Assembly: GCA_016235065.1 (NCBI GenBank)
Contig: JACRMB010000008.1
Location: forward strand, 11,013-59,399
DNA length: 48,387 bases
Source of the DNA: Actinomycetota bacterium
GTDB taxonomy: Bacteria > Actinomycetota > Thermoleophilia > BMS3ABIN01
Reading direction: 5' to 3'
Shown here: piece by piece, positions 1 to 8,422 of the stretch
Numbering within the stretch: the stretch's first letter is position 1
Layout: the number at the start of each line of letters is the position of its first letter
Translations under genes and position numbers: made by a program
Notes under the pieces: model-generated
Databases searched by the model: none
Told to the model about the DNA's origin: nothing
Seen by the model: the letters and a program-made list of their open reading frames with translations, nothing else

Positions 1-606
1 AAGATAGCCACCCTTTTTCAGCACCCGGTTTATCTCCCTCAGCTCCGAGAGCGGATCCGACAGATGCTCGAGCACATCCCAGAGTACGACCGCGTCGAAC
101 TCGCCGTCGTTATATCCAGCTTCCGCCAGCGGACCGATATGGATATCCAGTCCCAGGTTCTCACGGCCCCAGCGGGCGGCAAACTCTGATATCTCCACGC
201 CCCGCACCTGGAAACCCCGCTTGCGGGCCTCGTCCATGAACCAGCCGGTGGCGCAGCCAGCCTCCAGCAGCCTGCCGCCCTTCAGATATCTTTCCATCAC
301 CTGGAGCCGGCGCTTCGAGGTCTCCCGGATATCCCCCTCGAGCTGCATGTAGTCGGCATAGCCCCAGTCCAGGTGCTCGCCGCTTAAGAAATATTTTTCC
401 TGGTAGTCGGGAAGCAGCTCTTCATAAGTCGGCTGGGGATAGACGAAGATGGCGCCGCAGGAGCCGCACTTCTTCAGCTGCAGACCCTTGATGAGATAGA
501 GATCGGGGACGTCGGATGAGGAACAAAGGCTGCAATGCGCCCGGTCACCGGAATCGCCGGAATCACTGGAGCCGGCACGAGGGCTGGAACCGGCGAAGGC
601 GCTCAT
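1..606 (-). CDS. SAM-dependent methyltransferase with N-terminal zinc ribbon (3' end cut by window)
   Basis: Class I SAM methyltransferase, probably acting on a sugar or lipid intermediate of the surrounding glycan locus (inference from neighbours). After a Ser/Gly-rich start of about 20 residues there is a four-cysteine zinc ribbon (CSLC, then CGSC about 25 residues later). This is followed by the Rossmann motif I LEAGCATGWF and the post-motif VLWDVLEHL that is typical of Methyltransf_11/23 proteins. The gene runs off the left edge, so its C-terminus is not seen. Its ATG overlaps the stop codon of the upstream radical SAM gene (ATGA, 603-606), which implies translational coupling. Family is fairly sure; substrate is unknown. 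Confidence 0.85.
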   Translation of the reverse strand, partial: MSAFAGSSPRAGSSDSGDSGDRAHCSLCSSSDVPDLYLIKGLQLKKCGSCGAIFVYPQPTYEELLPDYQEKYFLSGEHLDWGYADYMQLEGDIRETSKRRLQVMERYLKGGRLLEAGCATGWFMDEARKRGFQVRGVEISEFAARWGRENLGLDIHIGPLAEAGYNDGEFDAVVLWDVLEHLSDPLSELREINRVLKKGGYL

Positions 607-2021
607 ACCCAGTTGAGGAAGTCCTTGAGCATGTGCGCGAAGTTGACCACGTCGCCTGGGGAGCGCACCTTGCGCACGGTGTTCATCACTACGTGCGGCT
701 GCATGTAGAAATCGCGGTACGCCCGTTCGCGGGCTGCCATCACCTGGTCCGCGCGCAACTGCGGCGTTGTGATGACCGAGAAGTTCTGCTCGAAGAATTT
801 CCAGTCAGAGTCGTCGAGCCAGCCGCTCTCCTGGCAATGGTCGTAGAGCTTGGAGCCCGGGAAGGCGACTGCGCAGTAATACTGCACGTAATCCAGTTTC
901 AGGAACTTGGTGAAATCGATGGTCTGCTGCATGGTCGCCTCGGTCTCACCGGGGAACCCGAGGATGCAATGGCCGGTCACTTCCAGCCCGACCTCGTGGG
1001 CCATCCTCACAGCCTGAACCGCCTGGCCGATGGTCGTGCCCTTGCGCACCGAGTCGAGGATCTCCTGGCTGCCGCTCTCGATGCCGAAACCGATCATCCA
1101 GCAACCCGCCCGCTTGATAGCCCTGAGCAGCTCAGGCGATATCGTGTCCACCCTGCTGTTGCAGACCCAGTCGATGTCGAGCCCCCGGCGGATAATCTCC
1201 TCGGCGGTCTCGATGGCATATTCCTGGTCGGTGGTGAAAGATTCCGACCAGATGAGGAAATCGCGGATGCCGAACTCGGCGTTAGCCCATTCCATCTCGT
1301 CCACGATCCTCTGAGGCGAGCGTCGGCGGAGCTTGGCTCCGTAATAGACCTTGTTGGCACAGAAGGTGCAGGCGTAGGGACAACCCCGGGCTGTAGCGAC
1401 CAGCAGAAAACGCTTGCCGCTGAACGGCAGCCGGTAGAGACCGGTGTCGACCAGGTCCCAGGCGGGAAAAGGTAGTTTGTCAAGATTCCTGATATGTGGC
1501 CGCTTGCGGTTGTGCCTTACTTCGCCGGCCTCGTCGCGGAACGACAGTCCGGATACACCTGATAGCGGTTCCCCACCCCTGAGCGCAAGGGCTGAGTCCC
1601 TGATCGTGTACTCCGGCTCACCCTGCACGACCATGTCCAGGTTGGCGTCGATCTCAAAACAGGAATCGGGCAGGGCGCTGGGATGGATACCCATGGCCAT
1701 CGTATGGCTCTCGGGATTCGCTGACTTCACCAGCGAAGCCACGGCGATGTCGCTGTCGATTGATGGCGTCGCAGTGTTGATAACGACCAGCCCGGGCTTC
1801 CAGGAAGCAATCAGAGCGGAAAGCCCCCGCTGGTCCATGTCCTCGACGCTGCAGTCGGCGATCTTCACTTCGAAATCCAGGTTCCTCAGCACAGCCGCCG
1901 TTGTAGCCAGCGATACGGGAGCCCAGACGGAGGTCCAGGCGCCGGTCCGCTGCATGCAGCGTCCCTCGCGGACTACGTTTATCCCCTCGACGGGGGGAGG
2001 ATTCAGGAATAAGACCCTCAT
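603..2021 (-). CDS. B12-binding radical SAM protein
   Basis: A 472-aa member of the B12-binding-domain radical SAM family (BchE/hopanoid-methylase-like superfamily). The N-terminus MRVLFLNPPP and residues about 35-150 form the cobalamin-binding Rossmann domain. The radical SAM triad C214-x3-C218-x2-C221 lies in ARGCPYACTFC and would bind a [4Fe-4S] cluster that cleaves SAM. The TIM-barrel part contains IGFGIESGS and GHCILGFPGET, which are usual for the family. Members methylate or rearrange lipids, sugars and other unactivated carbons; the substrate here cannot be read from sequence. It is 25 bp downstream of a GT2 gene and coupled to a methyltransferase, so a role in glycan or lipid modification is plausible. 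Confidence 0.9.
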   Translation of the reverse strand: MRVLFLNPPPVEGINVVREGRCMQRTGAWTSVWAPVSLATTAAVLRNLDFEVKIADCSVEDMDQRGLSALIASWKPGLVVINTATPSIDSDIAVASLVKSANPESHTMAMGIHPSALPDSCFEIDANLDMVVQGEPEYTIRDSALALRGGEPLSGVSGLSFRDEAGEVRHNRKRPHIRNLDKLPFPAWDLVDTGLYRLPFSGKRFLLVATARGCPYACTFCANKVYYGAKLRRRSPQRIVDEMEWANAEFGIRDFLIWSESFTTDQEYAIETAEEIIRRGLDIDWVCNSRVDTISPELLRAIKRAGCWMIGFGIESGSQEILDSVRKGTTIGQAVQAVRMAHEVGLEVTGHCILGFPGETEATMQQTIDFTKFLKLDYVQYYCAVAFPGSKLYDHCQESGWLDDSDWKFFEQNFSVITTPQLRADQVMAARERAYRDFYMQPHVVMNTVRKVRSPGDVVNFAHMLKDFLNWV

Positions 2022-2046
2022 CAGAAAATTCTACAGCAATCCATGA

Positions 2047-2796
2047 CTACTTCTTAACCAGGCCTTTGATCAGGCACCAGACATAACGCCAGGCCATCTT
2101 CCAGACAACGATCTGGGAATCTCCCGACTCGCGTTTATACTCGTGTGTCGGCGCTTCCGTGACCCTGAAGCCATGCCTCAGGCATTCCATGATCATCTCC
2201 TGCTCGATGGTGAAGATATTCTCAGTCAGGGTAATCGCCCGGCCGGTCTTGGTGGAGATGGCGCGCAGGCCGTTCTGGCTGTCGGTCAGACGTACTCCCC
2301 AGCGGTAGTTGATCGCCAGGGTTATGATCGAGCTGCCGGTGCTGCGGATGAACTTGCCGATGTCGCCGCCCAGCTCGTCGCTGCCGCCGGTCCAGCGGGA
2401 ACCGACCACAAGGTCGGCTTCGCCGGCCAGGATGGGAGCGGTGAGTTTGGGAATGTCCGCTGCGTCGTGAGAACCGTCGGCGTCGATGAACACCAGGGCG
2501 TCGCCGCTGGCCACCTCGATCGCCCTGCGGATGCCATCGCCCTTGCCGCGGCCCGCGTCCCGGTAGCTCACTAAGCCCATGGATTCGGCGATCTCACGGG
2601 TGCGGTCGGTCGAGTTGCCGTCGATCAGGACGATCTCATCGCCATATGGTTTGACCGATTCGATGACAGCGCCCACATTCGCCTCTTCGTTGCGGGCGAT
2701 CACGGCAACCGTCACTGCGATTTTGCCCGCGTCTCTACCTGGGTCTTTTTCCGCAGCCTCGGCCATGGCGCTGTCTGTTTGTTTTTCCGGATTCAA
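2047..2796 (-). CDS. GT2 family glycosyltransferase, dolichyl-phosphate-mannose-synthase-like
   Basis: A 249-aa GT-A fold glycosyltransferase. The core starts near residue 28 (VTVAVIARNEEANV). It has the nucleotide-binding DGNSTDRT motif, the metal-binding DADGSHD (DxD type) and GSRWTGGS followed by SQNGLRAI, the arrangement seen in DPM1-like enzymes that move a sugar from a nucleotide donor to polyprenyl phosphate. No transmembrane segments are evident, so it is a peripheral cytoplasmic enzyme. The first 25 residues are polar and may be non-essential; an internal start is possible. It precedes the radical SAM and methyltransferase genes in one leftward set. The exact donor sugar is unknown. 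Confidence 0.9.
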   Translation of the reverse strand: MNPEKQTDSAMAEAAEKDPGRDAGKIAVTVAVIARNEEANVGAVIESVKPYGDEIVLIDGNSTDRTREIAESMGLVSYRDAGRGKGDGIRRAIEVASGDALVFIDADGSHDAADIPKLTAPILAGEADLVVGSRWTGGSDELGGDIGKFIRSTGSSIITLAINYRWGVRLTDSQNGLRAISTKTGRAITLTENIFTIEQEMIMECLRHGFRVTEAPTHEYKRESGDSQIVVWKMAWRYVWCLIKGLVKK

Positions 2797-2829
2797 AGCA
2801 TCAACCTATCGTCATCCCGAGTCCGGGAC

Positions 2830-3558
2830 TCAAGCCAGTTCCGGAGAACCGACATAATCGACCAGGGCCTGAATGAAAGCTTTCCGTTTCGGTCCCCGCA
2901 GGGCTTCGGATAATTCCTGCCTTATGGGGCTGTCAGTCACCATGAGCGCGATTGTCGACCTGATACCCATGAAGCCCGCCAGGGCAAACAACGCCGATGC
3001 CTCCAGTTCTACCCCGAGGTACCCCTCCTGATTCCAGCTCTGGATCTGCTCGTCGGTCTCACGGAACGCAGCACCTGTGGTAACGATGGGGCCGGTGTGC
3101 ACCGGCAAACCCCGTCGCTGGAAGAATCCTGAAAGCGAATCGGTCAGGGTTGCGTCCGCCGGTATCTGCTGGCCAGACTCGAAACCGTAATGGCTGGCGA
3201 GAGCGTCCCCGGCCTTGGCGGAATCAGCGATGATCAGATCGCCACAATCGATCTCCGGCTGCAGGGCGCCACAGGTCCCCAGCCCGATGACCGTATCCAC
3301 ACGCGTGAAAGCGAGGCTCCTCATGATCCCTTCAAGGATGACCGTTCCCGGCGGCACCTTGATATAGCCGATGCGTCGGCCGGCCAGGTCCCCGGCGTAC
3401 AGCGCCCCAAAATGTTCATGGCGCTGCAGCAGCGGGCTGACGAAGTCTTCGCCAAAGGAAAGCAGGAGTACACGTGGGGTGTAATCGTGGGGGTCGCTGC
3501 CCTGGAATACCCAGCGCTCGGCGACAAAGCGTACGAATTTTTCTTCCCAGGTGGCCAT
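2830..3558 (-). CDS. Nucleoside phosphorylase (PNP/UDP phosphorylase family)
   Basis: A 242-aa cytoplasmic phosphorylase of the PNP_UDP_1 fold, which splits a nucleoside with phosphate into a base and ribose 1-phosphate. Diagnostic segments are VIGLGTCGAL with the downstream GDLIIADSA, and VELEASALFALAGFMGIR, where the Glu and Met-region residues bind the ribose. Length is near the family norm (230-255 aa). Uridine phosphorylase or a purine phosphorylase cannot be separated here. It lies 33 bp upstream of the GT2 gene in the same direction, so it probably heads the leftward transcript, although its salvage role has no obvious link to glycans. Confidence 0.88.
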   Translation of the reverse strand: MATWEEKFVRFVAERWVFQGSDPHDYTPRVLLLSFGEDFVSPLLQRHEHFGALYAGDLAGRRIGYIKVPPGTVILEGIMRSLAFTRVDTVIGLGTCGALQPEIDCGDLIIADSAKAGDALASHYGFESGQQIPADATLTDSLSGFFQRRGLPVHTGPIVTTGAAFRETDEQIQSWNQEGYLGVELEASALFALAGFMGIRSTIALMVTDSPIRQELSEALRGPKRKAFIQALVDYVGSPELA

Positions 3559-3621
3559 GAAATAGAAAGTACCCGGCGTGGCTGCTTTCTTTAGCCGGGC
3601 ATCGTGGATACTATAGCATAA

Positions 3622-5115
3622 ATGCCGTCTGAATCAGGGAAAGAATTGACCACAAAAAGCCGGGTCCCCCTCAACGCCATACTGCTGAGTTCATCGCAGT
3701 TCGTCCGGGCGGCCATCGGTTTCCTTTTTTTCCTCTTCCTGGCGCGACGGCTCGGCCCCGAAGACTTCGGCAAGTACATGTTCGCCTTCTCGCTGGCGGA
3801 GATCTTCTCCATCCTGGGGGACCTGGGCCTGCACGAATACAGCATCCGCGAGATGGCCCGCCGGCCGGAACTCCTGAAGGAACGGCTTCCCGGCATCCTC
3901 GTCCTGAAGACTCTGCTCTCCAGCACCTCGGCGATCATCATGCTCGCCATCCTGCCCCTCCTGGGGAAGGACAAGGCAACCTCGCTGGCCGTCGTCGCTT
4001 TCGCGCTGGCCCAGATCGGCTACGCCTGGTTCTACGCCTCGACGATCGCTTTCGCCGCCCGGCAGGACCTCCACATCCAGGCGTTCCTCTGGCTGATGGA
4101 AAAGGTGCTCTTCGCCGCCGCCGGCGTGGCAGTCATCGTCGCCACCGGCAGCGATTTCGTCCTGGTCGCGTTCAGCAACACATTCGTCCAGTTCTTCGGT
4201 GGTGCCCTCGCCGTAGCGATAGCCTGGCGCAAGTACGGCCCCTGGGTCCGCGACCTTCACCGAGACCAGTGGAGCCGCTACCTCAAGGCCGCCATCCCCT
4301 TCGGCCTGATCGTCGCCTTCTACCTTGTCTATTTTCGCATCGACACCGTGATGATCTCCTTCTTCCGGGGGGATGAAGAGGTGGGCCAGTACAGCGCCGC
4401 CTATAACCTGGTCTCAGCCCTGCTCTTCCTGCCGTCGGGTCTGGTCGCGGCACTCTTCCCCCGTCTGGCAGGCGCCTATCGCTCGCCGGAAGACAACCTC
4501 GACGGGCCTTTCCAGAAAGCAGCCCGCTGGCTGCTCGCCCTTTCCCTGCCCATGGCCGTGGGAATATGGCTGCTGGCCGACCCTCTGGTGCTGGCGTTGC
4601 TCGGCGACACCTATCTGCCCGCTATGACCGCTTTCGCCGTGCTCGGCTGGGTGCTGCCCGTCTGGTTCATAACCTTCCTCCAGGGGAACATCCTCACGGT
4701 AGTCGAGCGCCAGAAGGCGGTGGCCGTTGTAGGCCTCGCCAACATGGTCCTGAATGTGGGGATGAACCTGATAATCATCCCGCGCTACGGCTTCACCGGA
4801 GCCGCGGTGACCACCCTGCTCACGGAAATGCTGGGGCTGACGCTGATGTTCTGGCTGCTGCGGCGGAATATCTCTCTGGTGAAGACCGGCGTCATGGCGC
4901 TGAAGGTCGCGCTGGTCACGGGAGCGATGGGGATACTGGTATGGCAGCTGCGGGATCGGGCTGAAGTCTTCCTGGTCGCGGCAGTGGGAGCCGTGGTCTA
5001 CGCGATCGCAATCGTAGCCCTGGGGATCATCCCCTTGAGTGAGATCAGGGATATCATCAAGCGAAAATCCACACCCGGCGAGCCGCCCGAGATCCATCTA
5101 AACGAAGGTCTCTGA
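3622..5115 (+). CDS. Wzx-like polysaccharide flippase (MOP superfamily)
   Basis: A 497-aa integral membrane protein with about 12-14 hydrophobic helices, typical of polysaccharide biosynthesis proteins that flip undecaprenyl-linked oligosaccharide units across the membrane. The N-terminal LARRLGPEDFGKYMFAFSLAEI and GDLGLHEYSIREMAR are characteristic of the family's first helices (RLGPEDFG motif). It is transcribed divergently from the phosphorylase gene. The sequence just before the ATG has TACTAT seven bases upstream (3609-3614) and no Shine-Dalgarno, so the message may be leaderless. The context of several glycosyltransferases supports a role in exporting a repeat unit. Confidence 0.9.
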   Translation: MPSESGKELTTKSRVPLNAILLSSSQFVRAAIGFLFFLFLARRLGPEDFGKYMFAFSLAEIFSILGDLGLHEYSIREMARRPELLKERLPGILVLKTLLSSTSAIIMLAILPLLGKDKATSLAVVAFALAQIGYAWFYASTIAFAARQDLHIQAFLWLMEKVLFAAAGVAVIVATGSDFVLVAFSNTFVQFFGGALAVAIAWRKYGPWVRDLHRDQWSRYLKAAIPFGLIVAFYLVYFRIDTVMISFFRGDEEVGQYSAAYNLVSALLFLPSGLVAALFPRLAGAYRSPEDNLDGPFQKAARWLLALSLPMAVGIWLLADPLVLALLGDTYLPAMTAFAVLGWVLPVWFITFLQGNILTVVERQKAVAVVGLANMVLNVGMNLIIIPRYGFTGAAVTTLLTEMLGLTLMFWLLRRNISLVKTGVMALKVALVTGAMGILVWQLRDRAEVFLVAAVGAVVYAIAIVALGIIPLSEIRDIIKRKSTPGEPPEIHLNEGL

Positions 5116-5181
5116 GTTTTCCGGCTACGCCGTTGTCTCCTGGGTGCGATCCCAGCCGGCACAGCCTCTCTGAGGTTTCCC

Positions 5182-6153
5182 CTATCCCCGAGCGACAATA
5201 AACACCGTTGAACCCCAGTCCAACGGTAGCAACGGATTCGCCGCCCGCGCCAGCACCCCGGTCAAAAAACTCATGGCCCGGTCCAGCTGCTTGTTGCGGT
5301 CGCAGGCGTGGCCGAAATCGGCTAACAATTTAAGCAGTTTCGACTGCGCCGCATACTCCGGCCCCAGCCGCTTGGAATATTCCTCCGGAGGAAAGATCCC
5401 GGCGCGGAAGAACGGCCAGTTCCTCACGACGTCAAAACCGGCGGCCCGAAAGCGCGCCTCGATCTGCGAAGGCAGCTCCAGGCCATAGTGGCCGTCCAGC
5501 TCGATGAAGTAACGGTCGAAAAGTTCCGGGTCGCGACGCACCATCTTGTAGAACGGCGCCGTACAATGGGCCTCGATGATGTGAAGCATCCAGCCACCGG
5601 GTTTGAGCACCCGCTTCCACTCGGCCAGCACCGCGTCTTTCTGCTCGAAGGGAACATGGCCGAATACATCCCAGCTGTTGATGATGTCGAAGGTGTCGTC
5701 CGCGAAAGGCAGTGAAGTGGCGTCGGCAGTCGCGACCGCCTGGTAGATGCCCTTTGCCGAGCGCAGCCCCGCGAATGACAGGTCGATGCCGACAGTCCGC
5801 CACGGCGCCAGCACCTCGTTGCCGCCGCCGCAGCCCACATCGAGTATCAGGGTCTCCGGGCCGAAACGGCTGAGGAACTCACGGGTGAACTGATGCTTTA
5901 CCGTCGTGGAAGACCAGCGGTCGTAGAAAGCCTTAACCTTACGGGAGACGCCGGTCCTCTGCCCCACGCCGTCCTGGGTAGGCGCCGTGAACTTGCCTTC
6001 ATAGAAGCGGTCCTCAGGGACGAAGCAGGGGATCTCTTCGCGCACGACGTAATCCGAACCGCAGCCGGTGCAGATGAGCTGCTCCGCGGCCTCGGCCTTC
6101 AGAACGCCTCGACAGGACGGGCAGCGGAATAATACAGCTGGTTCCAGGGTCAT
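5182..6153 (-). CDS. Methyltransferase type 11 with Trm112-like zinc ribbon
   Basis: A 323-aa cytoplasmic SAM methyltransferase. The N-terminal CPSCRGVL ... CTGCGSDY is a Trm112p-like zinc ribbon, and ILDVGCGGGNEVL is SAM motif I. It continues with a Methyltransf_11 fold (INSWDVFGHVP, LKPGGWMLHIIEAH). The reading frame is open further upstream to 6306, but those extra residues overlap the next gene and are Arg/Ser-rich without family likeness. The ATG at 6151-6153 (MTLEPAVLF) directly before the zinc ribbon is therefore chosen. It follows the GT4 gene by 40 bp and is probably co-transcribed. Substrate unknown. Confidence 0.85.
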   Translation of the reverse strand: MTLEPAVLFRCPSCRGVLKAEAAEQLICTGCGSDYVVREEIPCFVPEDRFYEGKFTAPTQDGVGQRTGVSRKVKAFYDRWSSTTVKHQFTREFLSRFGPETLILDVGCGGGNEVLAPWRTVGIDLSFAGLRSAKGIYQAVATADATSLPFADDTFDIINSWDVFGHVPFEQKDAVLAEWKRVLKPGGWMLHIIEAHCTAPFYKMVRRDPELFDRYFIELDGHYGLELPSQIEARFRAAGFDVVRNWPFFRAGIFPPEEYSKRLGPEYAAQSKLLKLLADFGHACDRNKQLDRAMSFLTGVLARAANPLLPLDWGSTVFIVARG

Positions 6154-6193
6154 GTTGCAGCCGGCCCTGAGGTAGATTTGCCCGGCTCCAGGA

Positions 6194-7318
6194 TCACTTG
6201 CGTCCGCGACCCTTGCCCGAACGCTGCTTCTCAGACTCTTTGACCTTCGCCGCCACGAACTCGGTGAACTCTTTCTTGAAGCGTTCCTTGGAGAACTTCG
6301 CGGCATGCTTGCTCAGCTTGGCAGGATCAAAATCCTTCGGCCTGAAACGCGAGACCGCCTCGATCAGCGATTCAGTGGTCGCTTCCGGGAACATGACCGC
6401 GGTCTTGCCGTCGACGGCGCTCTCCAGCAGGCCTCCTCGCGCGAGGCCGATCACAGGTCTGCCGGCGGCCATCGCCTCTACCGGGACGATGCCGAAGTCC
6501 TCTTCCCCCGGGAATATCAGGGCCAGGCACCCGGAGATGAGTTCGGGCAGATCGTCCTCGGGAACGAATCCGAGGAATTCCACGGTCGGCCCGGCCATCG
6601 CCTGCAGCCGCTCCCGCTCGGGCCCCTCCCCCACGATCTTCAGGGGAAGACCCAGCCTGGTGAAAGCCTCGACCGCCAGCTCCACCCTCTTGTAGGGAAC
6701 CAGACGCGACACGACCAGGAAATAATCCTGGGCGCATTTGACGACAGGAAAGCGTTCCACGTCCACCGGCGGATAGATCACAGCCGACTCGCGTCTGTAG
6801 AACTTGGCGACCCTCGCCGCCACATGGTCCGAGATGGCGATGAAATGGTCAACCCGGTCGCTGGCCAGACGGTCCCAGAGCCTCAGGTAATGGACCACCA
6901 GATCGTTGCCGGCCTTTACCAGCGGATTGGCGCCGCCGAGCCGCTGGTCCAGATGTGGCTGCCAGGCATACCGCAGTGGCGTGTAGCAGTAGCAGATATT
7001 GAGGGTCTCCGGCCCGGTGAGCACGCCCTTCGAACAGGCGGAACTCGAAGTGATGACCACATCGTAGCCGGTCATGTCGAATGACTCGAAAGCCAGGGGG
7101 AACAGCGGTATATATTTCTGGGAGATCCGGTGCAGCATGGGCAGCCGCTGCACGAACGATGTGCGCACGTCCCACGAGCGGACCGACTCCGGCAGGTTGC
7201 GGTCGGAAAGAAACGTCGTGTAAACAGGAGAGCCGGGATATGCCTCAAGCAGGGTCTCGACGACACGCTCGGAGCCGCCCAGCGTCGTCAGCCATTCATG
7301 GGCGATGGCAACTCGCAA
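6194..7318 (-). CDS. GT4 family glycosyltransferase (WbaZ/mannosyltransferase-like)
   Basis: A 374-aa GT-B enzyme. The N-terminus VAIAHEWLTTLGGSERV is typical of the WbaZ-type GT4 group, which adds mannose or related hexoses to lipid-linked glycans. The donor domain carries YFLVVSRLVPYKRV and the E-x7-E signature around PGEEDFGIVPVEAMAAG. A TTG start preceded by AAGGAG at a 5-6 base spacing fits better than the other options. The C-terminus is a Lys/Arg-rich tail that may touch the membrane. It belongs with the downstream zinc-ribbon methyltransferase and the surrounding polysaccharide genes. Confidence 0.9.
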   Translation of the reverse strand: MRVAIAHEWLTTLGGSERVVETLLEAYPGSPVYTTFLSDRNLPESVRSWDVRTSFVQRLPMLHRISQKYIPLFPLAFESFDMTGYDVVITSSSACSKGVLTGPETLNICYCYTPLRYAWQPHLDQRLGGANPLVKAGNDLVVHYLRLWDRLASDRVDHFIAISDHVAARVAKFYRRESAVIYPPVDVERFPVVKCAQDYFLVVSRLVPYKRVELAVEAFTRLGLPLKIVGEGPERERLQAMAGPTVEFLGFVPEDDLPELISGCLALIFPGEEDFGIVPVEAMAAGRPVIGLARGGLLESAVDGKTAVMFPEATTESLIEAVSRFRPKDFDPAKLSKHAAKFSKERFKKEFTEFVAAKVKESEKQRSGKGRGRK

Positions 7319-7335
7319 AACTGCTCCTTCCGGTT

Positions 7336-7363
7336 TTGATTAAGCGGTCGAAAGCATTATACT
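7336..7363 (+). promoter_or_regulatory. Sigma-70-type promoter of the nucleotidyltransferase-like gene
   Basis: TTGATT (7336-7341) and TATACT (7358-7363) are separated by 16 bp. Transcription would start near 7370, leaving a leader of only about 14 bases without a clear Shine-Dalgarno before the ATG at 7384. The fit to consensus is good, but it is a prediction only. Confidence 0.5.
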
Positions 7364-7383
7364 TTTTCTGTGAGCAATCAGTC

Positions 7384-8376
7384 ATGAAACCCTCAATCCA
7401 TCCTCTTCCAGATCCCGAAGACAGGCCGCTGACAGCTTCTACTCCTGAAGCCCGCAAGCTCCAGGACGAGGCCATGATCAAAGCCCTCTGCTATGCGGAT
7501 ATCTTCGATTTCCCGCTCAGGCTCGAGGAAGTCATCCGCTTCGCCCCGGATGTCGCAATAACTATCGACGAGGCATACGAACGCCTGAACTCGGATGGAC
7601 CGCTATCCGGCGTAGTCAAGCGCTGCGACGACTTCTACTTCCTGGAAGGCCGCGGCGACAACTGCCAGAGGCGGCTCGACCGCGAGGCTGAATCCCGCCA
7701 GCAGCTGGAGATCGCCCTCAGAAGGCTGATCCCGCTGCAGGGCATCCCGTTCCTCCGCGCCGCCGCGATCACCGGCGCCCTGGCGGCGCTGAACTCGCCG
7801 GCCGGTGACGACGTCGACCTGCTTATCGTCAGCTCCCGGGGCCGCACCTGGACCGCTTACTTTTTCCTGCGGCTATGGCGCCGTTTCAGCCATAATCCCG
7901 ACATCTGTTTCAATGTATTCATCTCGGAAGGCGACCTCGTCTTCCGCAATCAGAACCTTTTCTACGCCCGCGAGATCCTGGGCGCTCTGCCAGTGTTCAA
8001 CAACGGCGCCTACGACAAATTCATCGATGCCAACCGCTGGATATTCAATATCTTCCCTTCATGGAGCGCCAGCGCCGACCGCAGCCGTTACCGCCTGCCC
8101 GTGAGTCCCCTCTGGCGCCGCCGTCAGCGGGTTCTTGAACGCCTGCTCACCGGCCCCTTCGGCGACCTGGTCGAGTATCTCGTGAACAAGGTGCAGGTCA
8201 AGAACCTGGTCAGCTCGGCCACGGAGACCTCGATGCGCATGCGGCGTAACCGCATCAAGCTCCACAAGCGCGACAACCGCTCGCCCATCCTGGATAAATA
8301 CGAACAGCGGATAAACACCTGGACTTCGAAGTACCGCGAGTTATCCGGCGAGTCCCCGGTCAAGCCGGTGGACTGA
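7384..8376 (+). CDS. Nucleotidyltransferase-fold protein of unknown role
   Basis: A 330-aa cytoplasmic protein. The N-terminal third (ALCYADIFDFPLRLEEV) looks like a winged-helix segment seen in a family of hypothetical proteins. The middle contains GDDVDLLIVSS, which resembles the Gly/Asp-x-Asp active-site strand of minimal nucleotidyltransferases. The C-terminus is basic (MRRNRIKLHKRDN). The frame is open upstream to 7081, but that part is antisense to the GT4 gene; the ATG at 7384 sits just after a good promoter and is preferred. It stands alone between two leftward glycan genes, so its function is unknown. It could transfer a nucleotide to a small molecule or protein. Confidence 0.75.
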   Translation: MKPSIHPLPDPEDRPLTASTPEARKLQDEAMIKALCYADIFDFPLRLEEVIRFAPDVAITIDEAYERLNSDGPLSGVVKRCDDFYFLEGRGDNCQRRLDREAESRQQLEIALRRLIPLQGIPFLRAAAITGALAALNSPAGDDVDLLIVSSRGRTWTAYFFLRLWRRFSHNPDICFNVFISEGDLVFRNQNLFYAREILGALPVFNNGAYDKFIDANRWIFNIFPSWSASADRSRYRLPVSPLWRRRQRVLERLLTGPFGDLVEYLVNKVQVKNLVSSATETSMRMRRNRIKLHKRDNRSPILDKYEQRINTWTSKYRELSGESPVKPVD

Positions 8377-8422
8377 AGACTCAGCGGCTCCACCATCCAC
8401 GCGAATGGTCCAGGTACGAACC

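Noticed and set aside
516-1475. 319-aa open frame on the plus strand
   Set aside because: It is fully antisense to the radical SAM gene, has no recognisable domain and is rich in His/Arg/Glu as expected for a high-GC mirror frame.
5154-6306. Longer N-terminus of the zinc-ribbon methyltransferase
   Set aside because: The extra 51 residues are Arg/Ser-rich, overlap the upstream gene and have no family likeness; the ATG at 6153 is the natural start.
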